From assembly GCF_016019885.1 (NCBI RefSeq), contig NZ_JAEANY010000003.1, positions 62,001 to 126,000 on the forward strand: a DNA stretch of 64,000 nucleotides. The letters are read 5' to 3'. Positions 33,436 to 42,278 of this stretch are shown here, in pieces (positions within the stretch are counted from its first letter, which is position 1; every line of letters starts with the position of its first letter). This DNA comes from Aurantiacibacter sediminis (GTDB lineage Bacteria > Pseudomonadota > Alphaproteobacteria > Sphingomonadales > Sphingomonadaceae). The position numbers and the translations under genes are program-made. The notes under the pieces are model-generated. The model was not told the DNA's origin. It worked only from the letters and a program-made list of their open reading frames with translations, and did no database searches.

Positions 33436-33870
33436 ATGTCTGCCAATAGTGTACTCAAGTCACTCACAGATACCGCATTTGATTCGGTTGAGGGTTACCG
33501 CAAAGCCGCCGAAAAGGCCGATAGCCCCCAGCTAAAAAAGGCCCTGAATGAGCGTCTGCAAAAGCGCGAACAGACCGTTTCGCAGCTTAATGCAGAAATT
33601 CAGCGCCAAGGCGGCGATCTTGTCACCAAGGGCACGATGACCGGCGAAGTGCATCAGGCGTTCCTGTCCATCAGCGATGCATTTGAAAATGGTGACGAAG
33701 CAGCCGCCGAACGTGTCGAAGAGGGCGAAGATTACCTAAAGGGTAAGTTCAAAGACGCGCTTGAAGACGATGATCTCGATCCGCAATCGCGCGCAGTAGT
33801 GCAGCAGTGCTATGCCGAGATTAGCGAAGGCGAACAGTTCGGCGACATGATTGAGCGCCAACACGGATAA
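33436..33870 (+). CDS. DUF2383 (PA2169-type) four-helix protein
   Basis: 144 residues, entirely helical by pattern, Glu/Lys/Gln-rich, with no signal peptide. It matches the PA2169/DUF2383 group of ferritin-like four-helix proteins (SLTDTAFDSVEGYRKAAEKA near residues 9-28). The function is not established; homologues are often linked to stress or stationary phase. The ATG at 33436 has AAGGAG 9 bases upstream, so I reject the longer frame from 33286. A degenerate stress-promoter-like sequence lies upstream. A strong terminator follows at 33907. Confidence 0.82.
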   Translation: MSANSVLKSLTDTAFDSVEGYRKAAEKADSPQLKKALNERLQKREQTVSQLNAEIQRQGGDLVTKGTMTGEVHQAFLSISDAFENGDEAAAERVEEGEDYLKGKFKDALEDDDLDPQSRAVVQQCYAEISEGEQFGDMIERQHG

Positions 33871-33906
33871 CGTACGACGCATTTAGCGTTCGCAGGAACA
33901 CGAAGA

Positions 33907-33938
33907 GGCGCGGTTCTTTCGGGAGCCGCGCCCTTTTT
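33907..33938 (+). terminator. Intrinsic terminator after the DUF2383 gene
   Basis: GGCGCGG (33907-33913) and CCGCGCC (33926-33932) form a perfect 7-bp GC stem, followed by C and TTTTT. It lies 37 bases after the stop codon, a standard Rho-independent terminator. Confidence 0.85.
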
Positions 33939-33975
33939 CGTGCGTCGAGCATTTGCTGAATAAAGGAGCGTCCCG

Positions 33976-34365
33976 ATGCGTCGAATTTTGATTGTCGCCT
34001 TATGTGCACCGCTCACAGCCTGTGCGACGACTTATCTCGAAGTCCCGTTCCCGACGTATGAATACTCCGGCATCGATCTGCTGGCCGGCGTTAGCGGACG
34101 AGTGGAACTATCGGATAAGTGCCTGTTGATTTACCGAGAGGGCGCGGAGCCCGGCACACCTCCGGCAAATCTGGTCATGCCGCTCGGCACGCGGCTGCAG
34201 GGCAGCAGGATCACGCTCCCCGAAGAAAATGGCGGTGCCAGCTTCCGTCTCGGCGAGACGATCCGCGTACAGGGCGGCTTTCACGAGCTTGACGGAACGC
34301 ACTCACGCAGCCGCAATCCGGGCGGATGTGCGGGCACGTCGTTTACGGTGAACCGGCTGTATTGA
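33976..34365 (+). CDS. Small putative lipoprotein
   Basis: 129 residues. Signal peptide ILIVALCAPLTAC with lipobox LTAC, so Cys17 would be lipidated. The mature part has two more Cys (CLLIYRE and GGCAGTSF) and a beta-strand-like pattern. No family recognised. The role is unknown; outer- or inner-membrane attachment is expected from the signal. It has a GGAG ribosome site. It lies between a terminator and the convergent aspS gene. Confidence 0.65.
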   Translation: MRRILIVALCAPLTACATTYLEVPFPTYEYSGIDLLAGVSGRVELSDKCLLIYREGAEPGTPPANLVMPLGTRLQGSRITLPEENGGASFRLGETIRVQGGFHELDGTHSRSRNPGGCAGTSFTVNRLY

Positions 34366-34377
34366 GCGGACCGAAAG

Positions 34378-36237
34378 TCAGCTTTCCTGCGGCGGTGCGT
34401 CGCGCGATGTGGAATTGCGGTTCATATCGATTTTTTCCGCCACGCTCGCCGCCTTCTGCATTTCGAGCGCTTCGCCGGTCAGACGGATATGCACATCGCG
34501 CAGCTGTTTGGGGCTGACGACAGAGGGCGCACCCATCATCAGGTCTTGCGCCTTCTGGTTGAGCGGGAAAGCAATCACTTCGCGGATATTCGGCTCGTCA
34601 GCCAGCAGCATCACGATGCGGTCGATACCGGGAGCCGAGCCACCGTGCGGGGGCGCGCCAAGCTTGAACGCCTCGATCATGCCGGAGAAATTCGCGTCGA
34701 CCTCTTCCTTGGAATAGCCCGCGACTTCGAATGCCTTGTACATGATTTCCGGCTTGTGATTACGAATTGCGCCTGATGACAGCTCGTAGCCATTGCAGAC
34801 GATGTCATACTGCCACGCCTTGATCTCAAGCGGATCGGTGTTTTCCAGCGCCTCCATCTCGCCCTGCGGCATGGAGAAGGGGTTGTGGCTGAAATCCACT
34901 TTCTTCAGCTCTTCGTCGTACTCGAACATCGGGAAATCGACGATCCAGCAGAATTTGAAGCAATCCTGCTCGATCAGTTCCAGCGTTTCGCCAACGCGGG
35001 TGCGTGCGGCACCTGCCAGCTTGGCGGCTTCCTTTTCCTTGCCCGCAGCAAAGAACAGGCCGTCATTGCCGCCAAGGCCGAGCTCTTCATAAAGCTTCGC
35101 CATGTTTTCCGGGCCGTGGTTCTTGGCGATCGGACCACCGAACTCCCCGCCCTTGCGGGTGACATAGCCGAGACCTGCAAAGCCTTCGCGCTTCGCCCAA
35201 TCATTCATCTCGTCGAAGAACTTGCGGCTCTTTTCATTGGTGTTCGGAGCCGGGATCGCGCGGATCACGCCGCCGCCGCCAACGATCTTTTCAAAGATGC
35301 CGAAGCCCGACTGGGTGAAATGGTGCGAAACGTCGCTGATGATGATCGGGTTGCGAAGGTCCGGCTTATCCGTGCCGTATTTCAGCATGGTTTCGGCGTA
35401 AGGAATACGCGGGAACTCACCTGCGGGCGTAACCGACTTGCCGCCGGAGAACTCCTCGAAAACGCCGGCCAGCACCGGCTCGATGGCATTGAACACGTCT
35501 TCCTGCGTGACGAAGCTCATCTCGAAGTCGAGCTGGTAGAATTCAGGGCTGCGATCGGCGCGAAGGTCTTCATCGCGGAAACAGGGGGCGATCTGAAAGT
35601 AACGGTCGAAACCGGCGACCATCAGCAGCTGCTTGAACATCTGCGGAGCCTGCGGCAGCGCGTAGAACGTGCCCGGGTGCAGGCGGCTCGGCACAAGGTA
35701 GTCGCGCGCGCCTTCGGGCGATGAGGCACCGAGGATCGGCGTCTGGAATTCGGAGAAACCCTGATCGGTCATGCGGCGGCGCAGCGAAGTGATCACCTGG
35801 TTGCGCAGCATGATATTCTTGTGCAGCCGCTCACGACGCAGATCGACGAAGCGGTACTTCAGGCGCGTTTCTTCCGGATAATCTTCGGCAGAATTCACGA
35901 TCAGCGGCAGTTCGTCCGCCTTGCTCTGCACGGTTACCGAGCGCGCAAAGACTTCGATGTCGCCGGTCGGCAGGTTCGCGTTCACCGCTTCCGCATCGCG
36001 CGCCTTCACCTCGCCATCGATGGTGATGACACTTTCCAGCCGCAGCGAGTCCAGCAGTTCGAGCGCGGGGGAATCCTCATCCGCCACGATCTGGGTGATG
36101 CCGTAGTGATCGCGCAGATCCACGAACAGCACGCCGCCATGGTCACGCTTGCGGTGAATCCAGCCGGACAGGCGGACAGCGTCACCTACATTCGACTTGT
36201 CGAGTTGTGCGCAATTGTGGGTACGATAGGCGTGCAT
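34378..36237 (-). CDS. aspS: Aspartyl-tRNA synthetase
   Basis: Class II synthetase charging tRNA-Asp. 619 residues, the bacterial type with an insertion domain. N-terminal OB-fold ([26 protein letters not shown]), motif 2 in [14 protein letters not shown], and motif 3 [14 protein letters not shown] near 530-545. Whether it also charges tRNA-Asn cannot be told here. Start at ATG 36237 gives the normal [11 protein letters not shown] 9-bp inverted repeat (36274-36317) lies upstream, between aspS and the divergent rnd. Confidence 0.97.
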   Translation of the reverse strand: MHAYRTHNCAQLDKSNVGDAVRLSGWIHRKRDHGGVLFVDLRDHYGITQIVADEDSPALELLDSLRLESVITIDGEVKARDAEAVNANLPTGDIEVFARSVTVQSKADELPLIVNSAEDYPEETRLKYRFVDLRRERLHKNIMLRNQVITSLRRRMTDQGFSEFQTPILGASSPEGARDYLVPSRLHPGTFYALPQAPQMFKQLLMVAGFDRYFQIAPCFRDEDLRADRSPEFYQLDFEMSFVTQEDVFNAIEPVLAGVFEEFSGGKSVTPAGEFPRIPYAETMLKYGTDKPDLRNPIIISDVSHHFTQSGFGIFEKIVGGGGVIRAIPAPNTNEKSRKFFDEMNDWAKREGFAGLGYVTRKGGEFGGPIAKNHGPENMAKLYEELGLGGNDGLFFAAGKEKEAAKLAGAARTRVGETLELIEQDCFKFCWIVDFPMFEYDEELKKVDFSHNPFSMPQGEMEALENTDPLEIKAWQYDIVCNGYELSSGAIRNHKPEIMYKAFEVAGYSKEEVDANFSGMIEAFKLGAPPHGGSAPGIDRIVMLLADEPNIREVIAFPLNQKAQDLMMGAPSVVSPKQLRDVHIRLTGEALEMQKAASVAEKIDMNRNSTSRDAPPQES

Positions 36238-36273
36238 CGGGACTCTTTCCATTTCGGGGGCTATAACCTAAGG

Positions 36274-36317
36274 GCGCGCGCAGGCGCTGCCACGGGCATA
36301 AAGCTTTGTGCGCGCGC
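36274..36317. promoter_or_regulatory. Inverted repeat between aspS and rnd
   Basis: GCGCGCGCA (36274-36282) and TGCGCGCGC (36309-36317) match exactly with 26 bases between. The arms are low-complexity GC alternation, so chance pairing is quite possible. TATAAC at 36262-36267 lies just outside it and could be a -10 on either strand. Confidence 0.2.
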
Positions 36318-36410
36318 TAACAGGGTATGCACGGCGCTTTGTCAAGATTCGCATCTCGACAGGCAGAGTGCGGCAGGCACGGTGAACCGGCCAAACAGAA
36401 ATGAAGATAC

Positions 36411-37613
36411 ATGAAAATCCATCCCCTTATTACCGATAGCAAAGACCTCGCCGAGCTGTGCAAGCGATTGGCGAAGGGCGATTTCATCTGCGTGGACACA
36501 GAGTTCATGCGCGAGAACACATATTACCCGCTGCTGTGCCTGGTGCAGGTCGGCAATGAGGAAGAGGCCGCAGCTATCGATCCGCTGGCCGATGGGATCG
36601 ACATCCAGCCGCTGTGGGATCTGCTGACCGACAATGATGAGGTGCTGAAGATTTTTCACGCCGGCGGGCAGGATGTGGAAATCGTCTTCAATTTTACCGG
36701 CAAGACCCCCTACCCCATTTTTGATACGCAAATCGCGATGATGGCGATCAGCCAGTCCGAACAGATCGGTTACGCCAATCTGGTCGAAAGCTGGCTCAAC
36801 AAGACGATCGACAAAGGCGCGCGTTTTACCGATTGGAGCCGCCGCCCGCTGACCGACCGGCAGATCGAATATGCGATTGGCGATGTTACCTATCTGGCGC
36901 AGATTTTCCCGAAGATCCTCGAAAAGCTGATCAAGACCGATCGCGGCCATTGGCTGAATGCGGAGATGGAAAAGCTCGCCGATCCAAGCAATTACGCGAA
37001 CAATGTCGAAAATGCATGGCGGCGCATCCGCGCCCCGGGCCGCAATCCGGCGGTGCTCGGTCGCCTGAAGGATCTGGCCGCGTGGCGAGAGAAAGAGGCG
37101 CAGGACAAGGACATCCCGCGCGGGCGCATTATTCGCGACGAAACCCTCGCCGATATCGCCAGCCATCCGCCAAAGAAGCAGGCAGACCTGTCCAAAGTGC
37201 GCGGCCTTTCGCAGGCGTGGAAAGAGAATGACATCGGCAAGCGCCTGATGCGGGTCCTCAAGAATGCAGAGCCCCTGCCAGCCGAGGAAATGCCGACCAA
37301 GGCCAAGCGCGGTGCACCTTTGGGCAAGGAAGGTGCGCTGGTGGCTGACCTGCTGAAGCTGCTCCTGAAAATCCGCGCCCGCGAAATCGAAGTCGCTTCG
37401 CGCCTGCTGACCAAGGCCGATGAGCTGGAAGCCTTGGCCGCCGGTATACGCAAGTTGCAGATCCTCGAAGGCTGGCGCTTTGAAGTCTTCGGCAAAGACG
37501 CGCTTGAACTGGTCGAAGGCAAGCTTGGCTTCGCCGTGGAGAACGGTCGCCTCAAAATGACTCGCTTCGATGACGCGAAAGCCGAATTGGCAGAGGCGGC
37601 TGAGGCGCAATAG
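36411..37613 (+). CDS. rnd: Ribonuclease D
   Basis: 3'-5' exoribonuclease that matures tRNA 3' ends. 400 residues. DEDD exonuclease fold: FICVDTEFMRENTYY (Asp29, Glu31), IFHAGGQDVEIVF, the Tyr/Asp motif in YAIGDVTYLAQIF. An HRDC domain covers about 210-290 (AWREKEAQDKDIPRGRIIRD). It is divergent from aspS and followed after five bases by oxyR on the same strand, probably in one transcript. Confidence 0.94.
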   Translation: MKIHPLITDSKDLAELCKRLAKGDFICVDTEFMRENTYYPLLCLVQVGNEEEAAAIDPLADGIDIQPLWDLLTDNDEVLKIFHAGGQDVEIVFNFTGKTPYPIFDTQIAMMAISQSEQIGYANLVESWLNKTIDKGARFTDWSRRPLTDRQIEYAIGDVTYLAQIFPKILEKLIKTDRGHWLNAEMEKLADPSNYANNVENAWRRIRAPGRNPAVLGRLKDLAAWREKEAQDKDIPRGRIIRDETLADIASHPPKKQADLSKVRGLSQAWKENDIGKRLMRVLKNAEPLPAEEMPTKAKRGAPLGKEGALVADLLKLLLKIRAREIEVASRLLTKADELEALAAGIRKLQILEGWRFEVFGKDALELVEGKLGFAVENGRLKMTRFDDAKAELAEAAEAQ

Positions 37614-37618
37614 AGGCC

Positions 37619-38515
37619 ATGAGCACCTACCTCCCCACCATCAAACAGCTGCAATATCTTGTTGCCCTCCATGAGCATCAGCATTTTGGCCGCGCGGCAG
37701 AGGCGAGCTTCGTTTCGCAATCGACGCTGTCCGCAGGGATCCGCGAACTGGAATCGCTGCTCGGCGTGACGCTGGTGGAGCGCAGTCGCCGGGTTGTGCG
37801 CTTTACGCCGCTGGGCAAAAACGTGGTCGACAAGGCGCACCGCGTGCTGCGTGAGACAGAGGAACTGGCAGAATTGGTTCAGGCCGCCGGAAAGCCGCTC
37901 TCGGGCGAATTGCGCATGAGCGTGATCCCCACAATCGCGCCATTTTTCCTGCCGCGCATCCTGCCACGCCTGCGCAGGGAACGGCCCCAGCTAAAGCTCT
38001 TCCTGCGCGAGGAGACATCCGACCACGCCATCGAATCGCTCCATCACGGACGCGCGGATTGCGTGCTGCTTGCCTTGCCTTTCGCGACTGGCGAAGTGGA
38101 GAGCGAAATCATCCAGGATGATGCGCTGCATGTCGCTTTCCCAAAGGATGATCCGCGCGATCCGCCTGCTGAAATCCCGCCCAATATGATCGATGAGGGG
38201 CGCCTGCTGCTGCTCGAGGACGGGCACTGCCTGAAAGAGCATGCGCTCGCCGCCTGTAATCGACCCGAAATGCGCGCGAGTGCGACGATGATCGGCACCA
38301 GCCTGCACACGCTTGTGCAGATGGTCGATAACGGCCTCGGTCTCACCATGCTGCCGCAAATGGCGATCGATGCGGGCATCCTGCACGAGACTGATGTGGT
38401 CGCGCGTCCGCTCAAAGGCACGAATACTAGCCGGCAGATCGCGCTCGTCTGGCGCGCCAATTCGCCGCGTGCGGATGAATTCAAGCTGCTGGCCGAGGAA
38501 TTGCGCGCGGGTTGA
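37619..38515 (+). CDS. oxyR: Hydrogen-peroxide-sensing LysR regulator OxyR
   Basis: 298 residues. An N-terminal LysR helix-turn-helix (AAEASFVSQSTLSAGIRELES) is followed by a substrate-binding-like domain. The two redox cysteines of OxyR are both present, Cys204 in LLEDGHCLKEHALAAC and Cys213 at the end of that motif, 9 positions apart as in the E. coli protein (199 and 208). It can therefore form the regulatory disulfide. No catalase or peroxidase gene is adjacent. It probably shares a transcript with rnd. Confidence 0.93.
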   Translation: MSTYLPTIKQLQYLVALHEHQHFGRAAEASFVSQSTLSAGIRELESLLGVTLVERSRRVVRFTPLGKNVVDKAHRVLRETEELAELVQAAGKPLSGELRMSVIPTIAPFFLPRILPRLRRERPQLKLFLREETSDHAIESLHHGRADCVLLALPFATGEVESEIIQDDALHVAFPKDDPRDPPAEIPPNMIDEGRLLLLEDGHCLKEHALAACNRPEMRASATMIGTSLHTLVQMVDNGLGLTMLPQMAIDAGILHETDVVARPLKGTNTSRQIALVWRANSPRADEFKLLAEELRAG

Positions 38516-38594
38516 TGGCCTGCGCCTTCCCACTCCTTTCCTAAAGGTCTAAGCGTCTCCTGAGGCTGCAAACCCGCGGCCCTGATTTGGGGGA

Positions 38595-39653
38595 ATGATC
38601 GTGGAAACCATCGGCTACGCTGCGCGCGACACAAGCGGCACATTATCGGCGTATAAATTTGAACGACGCGACGACTTGCAGCCGGACGATGTTGCCATCG
38701 AAATCCTCTTCTGCGGCATCTGCCATTCGGACCTGCATTTCGCGCGGGACGATTGGGGGATGACGAACTATCCGATCGTGCCGGGCCATGAGATCGTTGG
38801 GCGTGTCACAGCGCTTGGCGACAAAGTGGAAGGGCATGAGGTCGGCGACCTGGTGGCCGTGGGCTGCATGGTCGACAGTTGTCAGAAATGCGACCAGTGC
38901 AAGGCCGATCACGAGCAGTTCTGCCGTGAAGGCATGACCATGACCTACGGGTCAGAGGACAAGCATCTCGGCGGCATCACCCAGGGCGGTTTTTCCAAGC
39001 ATATTGTCGTGTCGGAAAACTTTGTTCTGCACGTGCCCGAAGGGCTCGACCCTGCGGCGGCTGCACCGATCCTATGCGCCGGCATTACCGTTTATTCGCC
39101 GATGAAAGCCGCTGGCGTCGGCAAGGATAGCCGCGTGGCGGTCGTCGGTCTTGGCGGCCTTGGGCATATGGCGGTCAAGGTTGCAGCGGCCATGGGCGCT
39201 GAAGTCACCGTGCTCTCGCGAACGCCGGACAAGCAGAAAGACGCGCAGGACCTCGGTGCACAAAAGTTTCTCATCTCGAGTGATGAAGAGGCGATGGAGG
39301 AGGCTGCATCATCCTTCGATGTCATCATCGACACCGTTCCCGTGCAGCATGACATCAATTCATACTTGCCCCTGCTGGATATCGGCGGAGAGCTGGTGAT
39401 CGTTGGCCAGATCGGCATGCTCGATGAGCCAAATACAGGCCCTCTGCTCTTCGGAGGCAAGCGCATCACCGGCTCATTGATTGGCGGAATTGCCGAAACG
39501 CAGGAAGTGCTCGATTTCTGCGCCGAGAAAGGCGTCGCGCCGGAGATCGAAATGATCGACATCCAGAACATCAATGATGCAATGGAACGGCTCGAAAATG
39601 CAGACGTACGTTACCGCTTTGTGATCGACATGGCGAGTTTGCAGGGCGGCTGA
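38595..39653 (+). CDS. Zinc-dependent alcohol/aldehyde dehydrogenase (CAD-type)
   Basis: 352 residues. The catalytic zinc motif CGICHSDLHF and GHEIVGRV, the structural zinc set CMVDSCQKCDQC...C (residues about 95-115), and the NADP-binding GLGGLGHMAVKVAAAMG are all intact. This is the cinnamyl-alcohol-dehydrogenase group (YahK/AdhA-like), typically reducing aldehydes with NADPH. The physiological aldehyde is not known. It follows oxyR by about 80 bases, which would suit detoxification of oxidative-stress aldehydes, but this is inference. Confidence 0.92.
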   Translation: MIVETIGYAARDTSGTLSAYKFERRDDLQPDDVAIEILFCGICHSDLHFARDDWGMTNYPIVPGHEIVGRVTALGDKVEGHEVGDLVAVGCMVDSCQKCDQCKADHEQFCREGMTMTYGSEDKHLGGITQGGFSKHIVVSENFVLHVPEGLDPAAAAPILCAGITVYSPMKAAGVGKDSRVAVVGLGGLGHMAVKVAAAMGAEVTVLSRTPDKQKDAQDLGAQKFLISSDEEAMEEAASSFDVIIDTVPVQHDINSYLPLLDIGGELVIVGQIGMLDEPNTGPLLFGGKRITGSLIGGIAETQEVLDFCAEKGVAPEIEMIDIQNINDAMERLENADVRYRFVIDMASLQGG

Positions 39654-39709
39654 CAAGCCGCGGCTCCCGCTCAAAGAGGCGTCAACGATCATATCTTGCG
39701 AAGTTCGGA

Positions 39710-39715
39710 TATAAT
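39710..39715 (+). promoter_or_regulatory. TATAAT -10 element before the beta-lactamase-like gene
   Basis: An exact TATAAT lies 28 bases before the ATG at 39743. No good -35 is seen at the usual distance. It could be the -10 of a promoter helped by an activator. Confidence 0.4.
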
Positions 39716-39742
39716 CGGGCGTTCGCTCATTGCCTTGATGTA

Positions 39743-40855
39743 ATGAGAAAACTCGCCCTTCTTCCGCTCGCCGCCGTAGTTCTCCTCTCCGCATGCTCCT
39801 CACCTGACGAGCAGCCCACCGGCGAGCCAAGCGAAGCAAGCGCTAGCGCGGATCCGGAAGTGAGCGAGCAAACGCCCGAGCCGCCTGAACCAGTGGCCCC
39901 GCAAGTGGCAGAAGCGCGCGATGCGCTGACCCAGCAGGTCACCAGCATTGCCGAGGATTTTGGCGGCACCGTCGGAATAGCAGTGGTCGATGTGCAGGAC
40001 GGATGGAACACGGGCTTTGAAGAGACCGCGCTGCTTCCCCAACAAAGCGTCAGCAAACTGTGGGTCAGCCTCGCGGCGCTGGAAATGGTCGATCGTGGCG
40101 AGCTCGATCTCGATTCGACGATCGTCATCCGCCGCGAAGACCTGACCCTGTTTCACCAGCCCCTTCGCGCTGAGGTGCTGCGTGCCGGGGTGAAGTTTAC
40201 CGATGCCGCAGACCTTATCGAACGCGCCATTACCGAAAGCGATAACACCGCCAATGACGTTCTTCTGTGGCAAGTCGGCGGGCCTGACAGCGTGCGGGAA
40301 ATCCTAGAGAGTAAGGGGTTGGACAATATCCGCTTCGGGCCGGGCGAACGCGCCATGCAAAGCGGCATCGCTGGCCTCAATTGGAAGCAGGAATATGCCT
40401 ATACGCGGCACGGTTTTTACGAAGCGCGCGATGCGATTCCTGATACTCTCCGAAAGGTCGCCTTTCAAAACTATCTGGATGATCCCGTCGACGGGGCAAC
40501 TCCGCTAGCCATTGCTCAGGCCCTCGCGGCACTCGCGCGTGGCGAGCTGCTTTCCGAAGCGTCCACCCAGCGCTTCATCGCCACGCTGGAGCGCACGAAA
40601 AGCGGTCCGCGCCGCCTGAAAGCGGGTGCGCCGGATGGTTGGACCGTCGCGCATAAGACAGGCACCGGACAAATCTATGACGGCAGGCAGGCCGGCTATA
40701 ACGACGTTGGTCTCGTCACGTCGCCTGACGGGCGAACCTATGCCATCGCCATCATGATCGGCGAAACCCGCCGCCCCGTGCCTGCGCGGATGGACATGAT
40801 GCAATCCGTCACCCGCGCGGTGGCCCAATTCGACCGAGCACTGCCGGACAGCTGA
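39743..40855 (+). CDS. Class A beta-lactamase-like lipoprotein with altered omega loop
   Basis: 370 residues. Lipoprotein signal with LLSAC (Cys18), then a Pro/Glu/Ala linker (about 20-55). Active-site SVSK (Ser102-Lys105), SDN (166-168) and KTG (305-307) are present. The general-base Glu202 lies exactly 36 residues after the SDN Ser, as Glu166 does in TEM, but in GPGERAMQ rather than the usual RWExxLN, so Asn170 is replaced by Gln. About 35 extra residues follow before the KTG domain. It could be a beta-lactamase or a related serine hydrolase. Confidence 0.85.
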   Translation: MRKLALLPLAAVVLLSACSSPDEQPTGEPSEASASADPEVSEQTPEPPEPVAPQVAEARDALTQQVTSIAEDFGGTVGIAVVDVQDGWNTGFEETALLPQQSVSKLWVSLAALEMVDRGELDLDSTIVIRREDLTLFHQPLRAEVLRAGVKFTDAADLIERAITESDNTANDVLLWQVGGPDSVREILESKGLDNIRFGPGERAMQSGIAGLNWKQEYAYTRHGFYEARDAIPDTLRKVAFQNYLDDPVDGATPLAIAQALAALARGELLSEASTQRFIATLERTKSGPRRLKAGAPDGWTVAHKTGTGQIYDGRQAGYNDVGLVTSPDGRTYAIAIMIGETRRPVPARMDMMQSVTRAVAQFDRALPDS

Positions 40856-40867
40856 TAATATCAGCTG
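40849..40867. terminator. 19-base palindrome at a convergent gene junction
   Basis: CAGCTGATA-A-TATCAGCTG covers the stop codons of both the beta-lactamase-like gene and the convergent lipoprotein gene. The stem of 9 bp would form in both transcripts, but no T-run follows. A bidirectional stop or mRNA-end structure is possible. Confidence 0.4.
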
Positions 40868-41550
40868 GAAGGGCGAAGCCGGAGCTGTGTGTCCGGCCCG
40901 AAGAACGCACCGCGGCTGTTGGCGAAATCATCGGGTTGCTCGATCCCGTCCATATACACGCGCATCAGGATTTCGGTATCGAGACCCAGAGCGGGTGAAT
41001 TCGCGCGATAGTATTCCCAGCAGGTCTCAGCCGGTCCGCCTTCGACGACCTCTTCAATGTCGGATCGCAGGTTGGCGAAACCGGGATTTACGCTCCCATC
41101 GGGGAAATAGCGGATCGAGCGGTCATTGGCAGAGAGCGAGGCCAGATTGTCATCGGAATCGTAGACGTCGATAGTGCTCGCATAGGTGTCTTCGCTCTTG
41201 CGAATGCACAGTCGTCCATCTTCAAGGAAAAGGCGCTGCCTGCTTGTGGTTTTCCCGCCATTGAAGCCGGAAATCCAATCCTGAACCACGCCATCTTCAG
41301 TAATGCGATTGAGGCTCGCAACACTCGTGCATGTCCCGGAAGACGCTTCGTAATTGACGCACCATTGAGAGCCGCTGCGAAGCTCTTCGATGAAAGCCGA
41401 GGCGTTTACGTAGGAGCCTTCCGGGATTTCGGGCACCGCTTCAATCGCGGCATCTGCGCTGCCCTCTCCCATCAGCGGCTGCGCTTCGTCCGTCGCGGCT
41501 TCATTGCATCCCGCCAGAACGATCGTGAGTGCCAGAAATCCCTTTCGCAT
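40861..41550 (-). CDS. Putative lipoprotein of unknown function
   Basis: 229 residues from ATG 41550, which has AGGGGGG just upstream; the longer frame to 41778 is antisense to pgsA. Signal FLALTIVLAGC with lipobox at Cys15. The mature part has five more Cys in places (QWCVNYEASSGTC, LCIRKS, ETCWEYYR) and a pattern of short strands. No family named. It is downstream of pgsA on the same strand (29 bases), possibly co-transcribed. Confidence 0.7.
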   Translation of the reverse strand: MRKGFLALTIVLAGCNEAATDEAQPLMGEGSADAAIEAVPEIPEGSYVNASAFIEELRSGSQWCVNYEASSGTCTSVASLNRITEDGVVQDWISGFNGGKTTSRQRLFLEDGRLCIRKSEDTYASTIDVYDSDDNLASLSANDRSIRYFPDGSVNPGFANLRSDIEEVVEGGPAETCWEYYRANSPALGLDTEILMRVYMDGIEQPDDFANSRGAFFGPDTQLRLRPSS

Positions 41551-41579
41551 TTTACCCCCCTGGTGTGGTGCGATTTCAA

Positions 41580-42173
41580 TCAATCCATGTGTTTGAGCCC
41601 GACGCGCAGGTAATCCCATCCGGTAATCACTGTCAAAATCGCTGCGCCCCAAAGGGTCGTCAAGCCGACGGTATGCGGCACATTTGCATCGATATCGCCG
41701 ATCATCACAGTCCAGTCGGGCAGTCCCTGCCCCAGAATCAGCGAACCAAGCGCAATCAGCTGGAAAGTCGTCTTCCACTTGGCGAGCTTGCTGACGGGGA
41801 CGCTCACCTGCAATCCGCCGAGAAATTCGCGCAGGCCCGACACTGCGATTTCCCGCACGAGAATGATGAGCCCTGCCAGCACATGCATGTCGCCCACATA
41901 GGGGCCGCGCAGCACGCCCATCGCGGTGAGGACAAGTATGACGGTCGCGACCATGATCTTGTCCGCAATGGGATCCAGAAAAATGCCCAGCTTACTGACC
42001 GCTCCGCTCGAACGAGCAAGCAGGCCGTCGAAATAGTCGGTTATACCCATGGCGCAGTACAGCGCGAAGGCGAACAGATACCCTAATTCCCATCCCGGCC
42101 ACCACAGGAGGTAAGCGAGCAAGGGAAGCGCAAGAATGCGCGATAGCGTCAGGATATTCGGCAGGGTCCACAT
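41580..42173 (-). CDS. pgsA: CDP-diacylglycerol--glycerol-3-phosphate 3-phosphatidyltransferase
   Basis: First committed step of phosphatidylglycerol and cardiolipin synthesis, at the inner membrane. 197 residues with several membrane segments. The CDP-alcohol phosphatidyltransferase signature D-x2-DG-x2-AR-x8-G-x3-D-x3-D is complete: DYFDGLLAR then GIFLDPIADK. The start at ATG 42173 (MWTLPNILTLSR) has GGGTGAG upstream and is better than the longer frame at 42224. It is divergent from an LplT-like transporter, also a phospholipid function. Confidence 0.95.
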   Translation of the reverse strand: MWTLPNILTLSRILALPLLAYLLWWPGWELGYLFAFALYCAMGITDYFDGLLARSSGAVSKLGIFLDPIADKIMVATVILVLTAMGVLRGPYVGDMHVLAGLIILVREIAVSGLREFLGGLQVSVPVSKLAKWKTTFQLIALGSLILGQGLPDWTVMIGDIDANVPHTVGLTTLWGAAILTVITGWDYLRVGLKHMD

Positions 42174-42194
42174 GCTCACCTTCCCTAGCCTGTT

Positions 42195-42214
42195 AACGCT
42201 TCGCGAAAAAGCAT
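42195..42214 (+). repeat. 20-base motif, copy 2 of 2
   Basis: AACGCTTCGCGAAAAAGCAT, differing by one base from the copy at 29204-29223. It lies 22 bases upstream of pgsA (opposite strand) and 65 bases upstream of the LplT-like gene. It contains a TTCGCGAA palindrome and a GCTT...AAGC dyad. Confidence 0.4.
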
Positions 42215-42278
42215 AGTCACTCAAGACAATCGGTTATAAACCCCTGCGGAGTGGCTTGGGCCGGGAAAAGGCGAGACT

